DNA from: CAYXFZ01 sp964464385
GTDB taxonomy: Bacteria > Planctomycetota > UBA1135
Reading direction: 5' to 3'
NCBI GenBank assembly: GCA_964464385.1
Contig: CAYXFZ010000027.1
Span: 1 to 27,383 of the forward strand
DNA: 27,383 bases
This document shows, piece after piece, positions 1 to 8,184 of this stretch. Below the pieces are notes generated by a model, which was given only the letters and a program-made list of their open reading frames with translations, did not search any database and was not told the DNA's origin. Each line of letters begins with the position of its first letter. The stretch's first letter is position 1. The position numbers and the translations under genes are program-made.

Positions 1-1823
1 CTGACGATAGGGTCTTGCCATAGTCCATTGGTGTAATAGTGGGACAAAATGTCCACGGCTGGCAAACGCAAGAGCATGAAGTCCGGTTTGGCGTCCAGCC
101 AAACTTCCATGCCCGCTACGACCTTTTCCTCAGAGTTGCGGATTCCAAGTCCCAAAGCCGACAATTGAATGAGTCGGTTCCATCGTTCTGGTTCGAGAGC
201 CGGATCAATCTGCAAGCATCGCTGCAGGATTTTTCCGGCTTCCTCTTCCGCGAGGGAATCATGGGTATCGAATCGACCTTGGACGTGTTCAATCTCGAGA
301 TCGTCTTGTCCGGAAGAATTAGCTAAATCGTTTCCGGCATTGAGATACCGATCATTGAAAACCAAATTTGCAGTGGTCCATTGATGGGAGGCCAGAATAT
401 TGAAAAGGTTGTCCGGGTCTTCCTTGTCCTCGACAAGGTCATCGGGAAACAGGGAATCCAAAAACGGGATTCCCTTCAATTGGATTGCCAAGGTGGACAA
501 GAAAGACCTGGAAGCAGAGTCGCGGACACCAGCGTCCAGATTAACCATGCGCAAGTAGGCAGTCGCGGTGTAGGGGGGTTCCGTGGATCGCATTCGCAAG
601 CGAACCCCGGATTGAACGAGTTGTTGGGCATTGGGCATCCAACCTCGACGAATGTATGTGTTGAGCAACAACCAGGAGAACCCGTCGGGCCAAAGAACGA
701 AGACTCGTTGACGACCGTCTGCGGCTTTCGTTCGAGAGGAGGCGGCTTCTTCGATTTCAAGCAGTGCATCCAAGGGGCGGAGTTGAATCGTGAGTTCTTT
801 GGATTCGGGAGGGAGGTGAAAGGCGGCATGGGCAACCGCCGTTCCGGAAAACCGACCGGGTTGGTTTTGAACAAACGCGGAGAAGGGAAGATCGCCATCC
901 TGAATCAAGGGGATGTCGGCAAAAAAGCCACCTCCTGCTCCAACTTTCATCGTTGCCGATTCGAATCCTCTCAATTCATCCCGACGGTTGGTTCGCGTTG
1001 ACCAATTGCCAGCCAAAAAGAAAGGTCCGAGATTTCCGTCAGGAGGGTGGTACCAGAACCGGACCAGAAGAGGATTTTGGTGAGAGCCTGTTTCTCGCTT
1101 TTCAATGATGGCAAGGATCTCGGTGCATTCTTGACCAATGGAAGGAACCTGGCCCATGGCCAACTCCACAATTTCACGGGCCTCGGAATAGCGTTCCAAT
1201 TCAAGCAAGCTCTTCCAAAGAGCGCGAAAGGCCAGCATGCTGGGATGCCCGCCTGCCCGCACTTCCTCGTTGAGACTTTCAACACATGCTTCGTATTCCC
1301 CTGCTCGGTAGAGGCAATTGCCGCGGGCAAAACGCAAACGCCACTTTTGTGGGTTGTAACCTAGACTTGCTTGGGAATAGAGATCGACAGCTTCCATCAA
1401 AGCACCGGATCCTTCCAATCGTTCGGCTTGGCCAATGAAAACCCAGCACCGGATGCGTAGACCTTGGTGCGAGAGGAGCAGGAAAAGAAACACTCCAACT
1501 AAAACGCGGAGAAATGGACCGGACCGCCAACCCTTCTTTACCGTTAGGACAAGAATCCTTGGAAACCGAAACGCAAGAGATTTTGTCCAAGGCCGAACCG
1601 GTACCAACAACAAAGTCAGCAGGACAAGGACAAAATACTGCGGCAAAACCTTTTCAAGATCCAAGGCCGATAGCCGGAAGCCGCTCCATTCCAAGCGAAA
1701 ACCGCCGATCAGCAGAACAAACATCACAACGCCAGACCACAGGAAGGCCAAGGAACCCACCAAGGTGCCCACGGTGCGAATCAGCCTGCGAACAAGACTG
1801 AACATGGAGAAAGAAGCGGACAT
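1..1823 (-). CDS. Membrane-anchored type I phosphodiesterase / alkaline-phosphatase-fold protein (3' end outside window)
   Basis: One uninterrupted frame of 607 codons runs from an ATG at 1823 to the left edge, so the C-terminus is missing. Three hydrophobic segments (about residues 16-41, 62-76 and 103-120) predict an N-terminal membrane anchor. A helical TPR-like stretch follows (about 130-240). Next comes a beta-rich stretch (about 252-325) with an LAGNW motif, resembling CBM48/AMPK-beta E-set domains. From residue 373 the alkaline-phosphatase superfamily core begins: VLWPDGFSW supplies a metal-binding Asp380, and S/TEPPYTATAY at 413-423 supplies a candidate nucleophile. A late DxxxH (Asp591, His595) matches the second metal site of type I phosphodiesterases. 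The gene follows the glycosyltransferase by 12 nt and is probably co-transcribed with it. A second ATG at 1805 is also possible. The substrate is unknown; a surface glycan or lipid phosphoester is a guess. Confidence 0.72.
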   Translation of the reverse strand, partial: MSASFSMFSLVRRLIRTVGTLVGSLAFLWSGVVMFVLLIGGFRLEWSGFRLSALDLEKVLPQYFVLVLLTLLLVPVRPWTKSLAFRFPRILVLTVKKGWRSGPFLRVLVGVFLFLLLSHQGLRIRCWVFIGQAERLEGSGALMEAVDLYSQASLGYNPQKWRLRFARGNCLYRAGEYEACVESLNEEVRAGGHPSMLAFRALWKSLLELERYSEAREIVELAMGQVPSIGQECTEILAIIEKRETGSHQNPLLVRFWYHPPDGNLGPFFLAGNWSTRTNRRDELRGFESATMKVGAGGGFFADIPLIQDGDLPFSAFVQNQPGRFSGTAVAHAAFHLPPESKELTIQLRPLDALLEIEEAASSRTKAADGRQRVFVLWPDGFSWLLLNTYIRRGWMPNAQQLVQSGVRLRMRSTEPPYTATAYLRMVNLDAGVRDSASRSFLSTLAIQLKGIPFLDSLFPDDLVEDKEDPDNLFNILASHQWTTANLVFNDRYLNAGNDLANSSGQDDLEIEHVQGRFDTHDSLAEEEAGKILQRCLQIDPALEPERWNRLIQLSALGLGIRNSEEKVVAGMEVWLDAKPDFMLLRLPAVDILSHYYTNGLWQDPIV

Positions 1824-1835
1824 GAAGGGAAAATC

Positions 1836-2756
1836 TTAGGCAGGTGGTGGAGAGGATTCAATCAGGGCGCCATGCTCTTCCAAACCACAAAGGGAGCGGA
1901 AAGGAGCATTGGCTCGCCGTTCTTCTCGGAGCCGGCGATAGTGTTCGTCCGGTTTCCTTTCGGGGTGATCCAAATGAAAGACCACCCCGGCGTTGGCGAT
2001 GGGCCTCAAAGGAAATCCATTTTTGCGCAGGCGAGTTTCCAAGTCCCAGTCTTCACAGCGATGTTGACTGCCCTCCCAAGCTTCGTCGAAGCCATTGACT
2101 TGTTCGAAGAGAGTTTTGGGGAGGGAGAAATTGCAACCCATGAGCCGCTTGGAAGCCGGATGGAGGCAACGGGCTAAAAAGGGTGGGAGCCGAATGGCGA
2201 AGCGCAGGTGTCTGGTTTCGCGAAGGTGGCGGGGGAAGAGGAAGGACGGGGGAAAACCGTCCAGCGTGCCAGCTTGGATTCCATCTTTTGTCAGCTTCAA
2301 GCTTGCGACCGGTCCCAATTTGACCCGTCGGCCGCACCAAACGGTTTTTCCATCCGCGTGGCGCAAATGATCCCGTACCCAGTGGACGTGGGGAACCGAA
2401 TCGCCGTCCAGGAAGAGGAGGTTGTTTCCTGTGGCGTGATAGGCGCCTTCATTGAGGATTTTAGATTTCCGAAAGCCATCATCCTCTTGGTGGAGGTGCA
2501 AGATTTCGAATGGGGCGGCCGCCGTATACCGAGCAACCAATGCGGCCGTCCCGGGGCCAGACCCGTCATCGCAAATCACGAGTTGATTAGGAGGCCGAGA
2601 TTGCCGCCCGAGCGCAGCGAGAACGAGTGCCAACTCGCGTTCCGCTTCGTACACCGCAAGGAGAACCGAAGATGTTTCCAAGAGGTCATAGGATAGCCTC
2701 AAGTCCAGAGTGCTGATACGCTGACTCAGGAAATCGCAACTCGTGAGCTTCGCCAA
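1836..2756 (-). CDS. Family 2 glycosyltransferase (GT-A fold)
   Basis: This is probably a cytoplasmic, sugar-nucleotide-dependent transferase acting in surface polysaccharide or glycolipid synthesis. The GT2 core is visible from about residue 30: a VLLAVYEAER strand, ICDDGS (Asp63/Asp64) for nucleotide binding and LDGDS (Asp117/Asp119) as the DXD-like metal site. A C-terminal galactosyltransferase-type segment (about 215-265) contains NGFDE and CEDWDLETRLRKNG, which usually carry the catalytic acid. The longest frame begins with a TTG that abuts the divergent sulfatase gene with no space between them. The GT2 fold begins only near residue 29, so an internal TTG at 2681 or 2702 is at least as likely and would leave room for promoters. 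It lies 12 nt upstream of the phosphodiesterase-fold gene on the same strand. The acceptor cannot be told from sequence. Confidence 0.85.
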   Translation of the reverse strand: MAKLTSCDFLSQRISTLDLRLSYDLLETSSVLLAVYEAERELALVLAALGRQSRPPNQLVICDDGSGPGTAALVARYTAAAPFEILHLHQEDDGFRKSKILNEGAYHATGNNLLFLDGDSVPHVHWVRDHLRHADGKTVWCGRRVKLGPVASLKLTKDGIQAGTLDGFPPSFLFPRHLRETRHLRFAIRLPPFLARCLHPASKRLMGCNFSLPKTLFEQVNGFDEAWEGSQHRCEDWDLETRLRKNGFPLRPIANAGVVFHLDHPERKPDEHYRRLREERRANAPFRSLCGLEEHGALIESSPPPA

Positions 2757-4604
2757 ATGATCTTCGCCCTGTTCGCCGGCGCCTTTTTGGGCGCGGTCGT
2801 GGAGGTCTTTTTTCTGGGCATCCGCGGCCAGTTGGGATTGCCGCGCGAGTCGGTTCTGGTGATCTTTTCCGGGTTGCTCATGGTCTTATTGCCCATGGCC
2901 TTGGTGGCCCTAGCCCTGCGTCGCCAGCGTCAGCATTGGGTGCCGGGCGAGGCCGATGTGGCCACGGGCCTCTTGTTGGGCCTGGCGGTGGGCTTAGCCC
3001 CCTTGTTGGGCCACTTCCTGCCCGATTCCCGCTGGGCTGCCCTGCTGATTCCCTTGGCGCTTGCCCTGGCCTTGGGATCTCGCGCCTATCTTCGCGCACC
3101 CGCTTACGTGCGGCCCGTGGCCCTACTTTTGCCCCTGGGTTTTGGGATCACCTTGCTGCTTCCCTCTTCGGCTGCTCTGCTGTCCGAGCCCGCGTCCGCG
3201 CCTCATTTGGATGGCCCCACTCCCCAGGGCCCCGATGTGGTTCTGATCTCGGTGGACACCTTGCGCGCTGACCGTGTCGAAGCTCTTGCCGACGAACTCC
3301 CGGGCTTTGCCCGCCTCCGCGCAAAGGGCCGAAGTGCTCCCTTCGGCTGGGCGACCAGCAACCAAACCGTGCCCTCGCACGCCACATTACTTACGGGCCT
3401 GCCTGCGCCCGGCCACGGTCTGCGCCACAACTTTGACGCCTTTGATCCCCCGGGTCTCACCTTGGCCGAGCGCTTTGGTCAAGAGGGCTGGGCTACAGCG
3501 GGCGTGCTGTCCAACGGCCTATTGCGCAACGGCACAGGTTTTGAACGTGGCTTTGCGGCCTGGGACGACTCCGTGATTGCTGGCAGCGGTCTGCAGTTTG
3601 CATTGCGCCGTTCCATGGAGCAGCGATCTTGGCTGGGATGGGTATTGGGCGGCAACAACTTTCGTCGCCATGTCTTACCGCTTCTGTTTCCACAAGGCCG
3701 CTTTAATGACTCCGGCATTGGCCGCAAGGTGGTCGAGCGCGCCGAGGCTTTGATGGGGGAGATGGCCACTGACCCGCGCCCTTACTTTCTCTTTTTGCAC
3801 TTCATGGATCCGCACCATCCCTATGCGCCGCCGCCGGCGTATTGGGAAAACAGCGGTTTTTCCGCCGAAATGCTTCCGCCCGAATGGCGTGAAGCCAACT
3901 TTTCCGACAACCAGACTCTCTTCACCCTGCAACGGCTGGCCCGCACCGGCGACGCCGCTTCTCTGCAAACCGGACGCTCTTTGCAGGCGCTGTATGACGC
4001 CGAGATTCGATTCGTAGATCAAATGCTAACGCGCGTCTTGAACGCCGTGGCCGCCACCGGTCGGCCGACGGTCGTTTTGCTCACCGCTGACCACGGCGAA
4101 CACTTTGCCGAACACGGTTGGATGCTGCATGGCAACGCCATGGAAGAACCTGAACTCCGCGTGCCTTTCTTCTTGTCCGGCCCCGGCGTTTCTCCTGGTA
4201 CTTGGCAGCATGCTCCGACCTTGACCGATGTCGCGCCGACTCTGCTCCAGCTCTGCGGCCTTCCTTCCATGGGTCTGGCCGGCCGCAACCTAAGCGGTGT
4301 CCTGGAATCTCGCCCACACATTTCTTGGGACGCCGATCAAATCGTGGTGCGGGACGGCAAATGGAAGTGGCTGGGATCCACGAATCACGAGGAAGATCCT
4401 TTGGCTCTGCTGGCCCTGCGCAACTTGCATGCCGATCCGGCCGAAGAGCAGGATTTCCGCACCACGGCCCCCCAAGTACAGGATCGCTTGATGGCCCTGG
4501 CCCTTGTCGCGTTGAAAAATGCCGTCCAGGCAAATCGTGTGATCCCCGACGCCGAACAAGCAGCCTTCCTGCAGGCTTTGGGTTACGTCGAACAGGAGGA
4601 CTAG
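2757..4604 (+). CDS. Multi-pass membrane sulfatase-superfamily hydrolase (Thr at the formylglycine position)
   Basis: This 615-aa protein has about five N-terminal transmembrane segments (residues 1-22, 32-54, 68-86, 92-110 and 118-141) followed by a sulfatase/alkaline-phosphatase-fold domain. VLISVDTLRAD (Asp167) is the first metal ligand site. TVPSHATLLTG (204-214) aligns with the sulfatase signature, but Thr204 stands where formylglycine sulfatases have Cys or Ser. DHGEH (445-449) is the second metal motif, and DVAPTLLQLCGLP follows it. The C-terminal ALGYVE tail is common in this family. The missing Cys/Ser suggests a phosphoester or phosphotransfer activity more than sulfate ester hydrolysis; this is inference. 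The gene diverges from the glycosyltransferase and directly abuts cca, whose ribosome-binding site lies in its last codons. Confidence 0.85.
   Translation: MIFALFAGAFLGAVVEVFFLGIRGQLGLPRESVLVIFSGLLMVLLPMALVALALRRQRQHWVPGEADVATGLLLGLAVGLAPLLGHFLPDSRWAALLIPLALALALGSRAYLRAPAYVRPVALLLPLGFGITLLLPSSAALLSEPASAPHLDGPTPQGPDVVLISVDTLRADRVEALADELPGFARLRAKGRSAPFGWATSNQTVPSHATLLTGLPAPGHGLRHNFDAFDPPGLTLAERFGQEGWATAGVLSNGLLRNGTGFERGFAAWDDSVIAGSGLQFALRRSMEQRSWLGWVLGGNNFRRHVLPLLFPQGRFNDSGIGRKVVERAEALMGEMATDPRPYFLFLHFMDPHHPYAPPPAYWENSGFSAEMLPPEWREANFSDNQTLFTLQRLARTGDAASLQTGRSLQALYDAEIRFVDQMLTRVLNAVAATGRPTVVLLTADHGEHFAEHGWMLHGNAMEEPELRVPFFLSGPGVSPGTWQHAPTLTDVAPTLLQLCGLPSMGLAGRNLSGVLESRPHISWDADQIVVRDGKWKWLGSTNHEEDPLALLALRNLHADPAEEQDFRTTAPQVQDRLMALALVALKNAVQANRVIPDAEQAAFLQALGYVEQED
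4594..4600 (+). promoter_or_regulatory. Shine-Dalgarno site of cca
   Basis: AGGAGGA lies 4 nt before the cca ATG at 4605, inside the final codons of the sulfatase-fold gene. It fixes the cca start and suggests translation of both genes from one transcript. Confidence 0.7.
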
Positions 4605-5996
4605 ATGGCAGACCTCCCACAATTTCAAAAACCGGAACTCGGTTCGTTGGTGCAGGCCATTGCCAACGCGGCGCAAGCTGCCGGCGGTCGTGCTTTCCTG
4701 GTCGGTGGAGCCGTCCGGGATGGCTTGCTTGGCATTTCTGCCGATGACGCTGATCTGGAAATCCACCATCTTGCACCGGACAAGTTGGAGGTTTTGGCGG
4801 CCACTTTTGGCAAGGTGCACCTTGTGGGCAAACAGTTCGCCGTCCTGCATGTTGCCACCGATCACGGCATCCTGGAATTGTCCCTGCCGCGGCGCGAATC
4901 CAAGACCGGTCCAGGGCACAAGGGCTTCGAAGTTTCGGCCGAGCCCGACCTCGGCCCGCGCGAGGCCTCTCGCCGCCGCGATTTCACCGTCAACTCCATG
5001 TTGCAGGACGCCTTGACCGGCGAAGTGCTGGACCCATGGAATGGCGCGGCGGATTTGCAGGGTGGGCTCCTGCGGCATGTTTCGGAGGCCTTTGCCGAAG
5101 ACCCACTCCGGGTCCTGCGCGTGGGTCGTTTTGTTTCTCGCTTTGGTTGGCGGGTGCATGCCGATACCGCAGCCCTGTGCCGTTCCCTGGATTTGGCAGA
5201 ACTCCCCTTGGAGCGCATCGAGGCCGAGTGGCGGCAGATTCTTGTGCGCGGGGATCATCCCGGTGCGGCCCTTCAGGCCCTCTTGGACTGCGGCGCCCTG
5301 CGGCATTTTCCGGAAGTTTCAGCCATGCGCGACGTACCTCAAGATCCGGTTTGGCATCCGGAGGGAGATGTCTTTCATCACACACGCCTGTGCTTGGATT
5401 CCGCTGTCCGGATCCGCGAGGACATGGAAGACCCGTGGGTGGAAATGTTGGCCGTCTTAGCCCACGACTTCGGCAAGGCTGGCACAACAGTGTTAGAACG
5501 CGGGCGCTGGCGGGCGCCGAACCATGATGCCCGTGGTGCCGAATTGGCCCTGCAATTCGTGGCCCGCATCACGGCCGAAAATGGCATCGCCGAGCGCGTT
5601 GCGGCCCTTACCGCCGATCATTTGCGGCCCTTTCAATTGCAGCAAGCTCCCAAGGTGGGAGATGCCGCCATTCGTCGGCTGGCCCTACGTGTGGACATCC
5701 CCGCTCAAATCCGCGTGTCCTGGGCCGACGCCGCCGGGCGAACCCTGCCCACGCCGCCATGGCAAGAGTGGGGGCCAGGGCAATGGCTCTTGGAGCGCGC
5801 CGCCGCCCTCGGAGTCCGCGACGAACGCCCCAAGCCATTCCTGCAAGGGCGAGACCTTCTTGCCGCCGGGCATGAACCCGGCCCGGCCATGGGAACTCTG
5901 ATTGCCGAAGCGTTCGAACTGCAACTCGCGGGACAACTTGTCAACCGCGAAGCCGCACTGGAGTGGCTCAGCGCCCAGCCTCCGAACCCGACCTAA
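4605..5996 (+). CDS. cca: CCA tRNA nucleotidyltransferase (E. coli-type, with HD domain)
   Basis: The enzyme adds or repairs the 3'-terminal CCA of tRNA in the cytoplasm. The nucleotidyltransferase head shows VGGAVRDG (residues 33-40) and the catalytic DAD (Asp48/Asp50). RRDFTVNSM and DPWNG follow near 124-142, then HVSEAFAEDPLRVLRVGRF, all typical of class II CCA-adding enzymes. An HD phosphohydrolase domain follows with AHDFGK (His287/Asp288), as in E. coli Cca, which also has phosphatase and phosphodiesterase activities. At 463 aa it is slightly longer than E. coli Cca. The ATG follows the sulfatase stop directly and has a strong ribosome-binding site. Its last codons contain the left copy of an 18-bp direct repeat, so the present C-terminus may have been created by an insertion. 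Confidence 0.95.
   Translation: MADLPQFQKPELGSLVQAIANAAQAAGGRAFLVGGAVRDGLLGISADDADLEIHHLAPDKLEVLAATFGKVHLVGKQFAVLHVATDHGILELSLPRRESKTGPGHKGFEVSAEPDLGPREASRRRDFTVNSMLQDALTGEVLDPWNGAADLQGGLLRHVSEAFAEDPLRVLRVGRFVSRFGWRVHADTAALCRSLDLAELPLERIEAEWRQILVRGDHPGAALQALLDCGALRHFPEVSAMRDVPQDPVWHPEGDVFHHTRLCLDSAVRIREDMEDPWVEMLAVLAHDFGKAGTTVLERGRWRAPNHDARGAELALQFVARITAENGIAERVAALTADHLRPFQLQQAPKVGDAAIRRLALRVDIPAQIRVSWADAAGRTLPTPPWQEWGPGQWLLERAAALGVRDERPKPFLQGRDLLAAGHEPGPAMGTLIAEAFELQLAGQLVNREAALEWLSAQPPNPT
5963..5980. repeat. 18-bp direct repeat, left copy
   Basis: The sequence GTGGCTCAGCGCCCAGCC is identical to the copy at 8185-8202. Here it encodes WLSAQP near the C-terminus of cca. The two copies bracket the AT-richer M23-like gene region, with a repeat-to-repeat offset of 2222 bp. 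Confidence 0.9.
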
Positions 5997-6123
5997 TTTC
6001 ACAAAGAAAAAGAACCCTATCTATTCTCTTCTTTTCCCAGGTAGGGAGTTTTTTTGGGGAAAGTTGAGGTGGGCCCCCATTTGGACCCATCTCCTAGGGT
6101 GTATTTCTTGTGCTTGACACTGT

Positions 6124-6210
6124 CGCCGAGCGATGATTTATCAGGAGCCCGCTGAGACGAATTTAGATGTCCAAAGTGTAAACAGAGGCTCCCGATAAAT
6201 TCGTTGGGCG
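6124..6210. repeat. Long imperfect fold-back (inverted repeat) at the 3' end of the M23-like gene
   Basis: Arms 6124-6149 and 6187-6210 can pair over about 22 positions, with two mismatches, one G-T wobble and a 2-nt bulge. The loop is 37 nt. The inner 14 nt of the arms (ATTTATCAGGAGCC against GGCTCCCGATAAAT) match at 13 positions. The fold-back straddles the last codons and stop of the minus-strand gene. The outer end of the right arm reads GTTGGGC, fitting the integron R-box consensus GTTRRRY; the opposite box is imperfect. There is no T-run, so a simple intrinsic terminator is not supported. Confidence 0.6.
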
Positions 6211-8076
6211 AGATGTAGTATCCCAATCAATTTGCAATGTGGCACCAATGATGTCCACCAATCCGAGCTTCGTTGCCCCTCCGGAGCTGGGCGTAAGGTC
6301 TATTTGTGAATCAGAACCAGCAATTGGACTCCAATTGGCAGCGCCGCTTTCGGTGATCGTACCAGTGCTGTCGTATAAAACGTAATCGTAATCGTAATCG
6401 GCGGCACTGTCCCTTGCGAATTCGATTCGAGCGGCTAAGGATCCAGAAGTTAGATCCCACCCAGTTGTGAGTGGGAAGGAAATGTTCATTTCATTGCACT
6501 CCAAAGGTTCGCAGAGTTCTTCGTGATAAGCAGCAGTAGCAAACAAGGTGTCAAAGTTTGCTTTCCCACTGGAATGGAGCCAGTCCGTTGGGCATCGGCT
6601 CTCCCAACCCGTGATCAATCCCCAGTGTATCCCTGGATTTGTTCCAGACCCAGGGCTTGGGTCTCCAAGAGTTTGGCCTTCGGTGACAACACTTCCAACT
6701 GCCAAGCCAGTGGTCACATTCATTACGTGTTCATACTGAACCACGACACCAGGTCGGGCTTGCACCAAAATGGTCCATTCCGTGGCAATGGAGGAGCTTA
6801 CATCTAGCGCGACGATAGTTCCATCTGTTGAGGAAAGCACCTTGGCTCCGGTTTTGTAATCTGGATCTATTCCGGGATGTCCGCCTGGATGATTGGTGTC
6901 GTGAATGCCGAATGGCCAGATTCCATTGGGCGATGTAGATCCCATCCCGGAGAGCAAGGGCATTCCCATTTCAAAAGAATCGCTTTGGCCGTTCCCGATG
7001 AATACCGCGCGGCCCTTCTCTGGACTGATGAAAAACAGATCCGAATCATCCAGGGAATCACCTTCCAAAGATAAAAGCACTTCTTCTGCACCACCGGTTA
7101 CAGGAGTGCCATAAACCGTAAAGCTCCAATCCAAATGAGGATCCATACCAAGCCAAGGAGTGACATCAGATTCAATAATCGTGATGATTTGGTTGATCCG
7201 CTCAACATCAACTCGAATTCCATTCCAACCGGAGAACATCGTGTTCATTTTGCTCAAAAAATCGGCGCGAGTGGTTCCATTGTCCAGAAAATTCGAGTGG
7301 AGCGTGTCGCTAATGGAAGAGGACTCAGCTTCAAAGTCGTCCGCAAAGTCTCGAACCAAATCCAGGACCGCGAGAATGTGAATGCCAGTGGTGGCACCTT
7401 CCTTGCCTCCTATGAAGGATCCTGTGCTCGTGGAAGTGCAGTCCGTCAGGGTCCAAGTGCCGGCAAGGAATTTCGAGGCGGGGTCAAAATTGCCGGAAAG
7501 AAAAGCAGTAATTGAGCAACCTCCAAATGAGTTGGTCGTGATTAAATGACTGGTGCCGATCTCTGCCCAGGAGGAAAGCACGCCTCCACAGGCCAGAAAA
7601 TCGCAATTTCCTAAGCCGACAAACCCTCCCATCTGGAAAAGGCCTGCTTTCGTGGCTCGAGTGAACCGAGTTTTAGATCCGGTGTCACTATCAAAGAAAA
7701 CCCACGGCTCCTCGCGAAAATTTTTCTTTACTTTACGAAGAGTCAAGGAGATTGAAGTACTTCCTTCACTCAGGGTCCCGGTGATTTTAGTTCCAGAAGA
7801 AGAAAGCGACCCGGCGAATGACCCCGGGCTAATGGGTCCGCCACCATCCTCGCCGCCCAAAGTAAAGGTTACGGCGGAACCGGAAACGAGTCCTGAACGG
7901 ACCCATACTCCAGACTCTCCAACGATGTAGCCCAGCAAACGGCCATCTGCGCGCTCCTTCAAGGCAATGATTACTGTGCCGCCTGCGGAAGAGGACCCCC
8001 AAATACCATCAACACTGCCTGGGGAGGCACCTTGAGAAAGAGGGGCAAGCAAAAGGAGTATTTGGAGTGCGGGCAT
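6163..8076 (-). CDS. Exported M23-like (LytM-fold) protein with beta-rich N-terminal and C-terminal regions
   Basis: I start this 637-aa protein at the ATG at 8076, which begins a clear signal peptide (MPALQILLLLAPLSQGAS). A TTG at 8115 would add 13 residues in front of it. Residues about 25-225 are beta-rich, Gly/Ser/Thr-rich and unrecognised. Residues about 385-505 resemble the M23 metallopeptidase fold. HPGID (His400, Asp404) fits the HxxxD zinc motif, DGTIVALD the next strand, YEH (His450) the usual Y-H, and GIHWGL (His484) stands at the HxH position with its first His replaced by Gly. The C-terminal 110 residues look like a beta-sandwich. It lies alone in an AT-richer segment between 18-bp repeats. 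Peptidoglycan cleavage is possible, but the incomplete HxH leaves activity open. Confidence 0.7.
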   Translation of the reverse strand: MPALQILLLLAPLSQGASPGSVDGIWGSSSAGGTVIIALKERADGRLLGYIVGESGVWVRSGLVSGSAVTFTLGGEDGGGPISPGSFAGSLSSSGTKITGTLSEGSTSISLTLRKVKKNFREEPWVFFDSDTGSKTRFTRATKAGLFQMGGFVGLGNCDFLACGGVLSSWAEIGTSHLITTNSFGGCSITAFLSGNFDPASKFLAGTWTLTDCTSTSTGSFIGGKEGATTGIHILAVLDLVRDFADDFEAESSSISDTLHSNFLDNGTTRADFLSKMNTMFSGWNGIRVDVERINQIITIIESDVTPWLGMDPHLDWSFTVYGTPVTGGAEEVLLSLEGDSLDDSDLFFISPEKGRAVFIGNGQSDSFEMGMPLLSGMGSTSPNGIWPFGIHDTNHPGGHPGIDPDYKTGAKVLSSTDGTIVALDVSSSIATEWTILVQARPGVVVQYEHVMNVTTGLAVGSVVTEGQTLGDPSPGSGTNPGIHWGLITGWESRCPTDWLHSSGKANFDTLFATAAYHEELCEPLECNEMNISFPLTTGWDLTSGSLAARIEFARDSAADYDYDYVLYDSTGTITESGAANWSPIAGSDSQIDLTPSSGGATKLGLVDIIGATLQIDWDTTSRPTNLSGASVYTLDI

Positions 8077-8120
8077 GGGGGGGATCGGGGGTAGTCGGGA
8101 AGGGAAAAAGGCCAATAAAC

Positions 8121-8149
8121 AGTATAATTAAGGAATGCGGATTAGGGAA
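8121..8149 (-). promoter_or_regulatory. Candidate promoter of the M23-like gene
   Basis: On the minus strand a TATACT (8121-8126) forms a good -10 box about 45 nt before the preferred ATG. The paired -35 box, TTCCCT at 8144-8149 with 17-nt spacing, is poor. The surrounding stretch is the most AT-rich between the two genes. Confidence 0.25.
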
Positions 8150-8184
8150 AACTAGCCCTATACCCAATGTTTCCGGTTGCGAAT

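Noticed and set aside
39..1839. Several plus-strand open frames of 70-200 codons across the first 1.8 kb
   Set aside because: They are shadows of the single continuous minus-strand frame from 1823 to the left edge, which shows membrane segments and phosphodiesterase motifs. The plus frames show no family motifs.
4290..5306. A 338-codon minus-strand frame opposite the sulfatase end and cca
   Set aside because: Both plus-strand genes are well supported. The minus frame shows no motif.
6019..6065. Possible terminator between cca and the M23-like gene (pyrimidine tract, then a T-run)
   Set aside because: The stems that can be drawn (such as CTTTTCCC with GGGGAAAG) need wobble pairs, and the T-run falls in the loop instead of after the stem.
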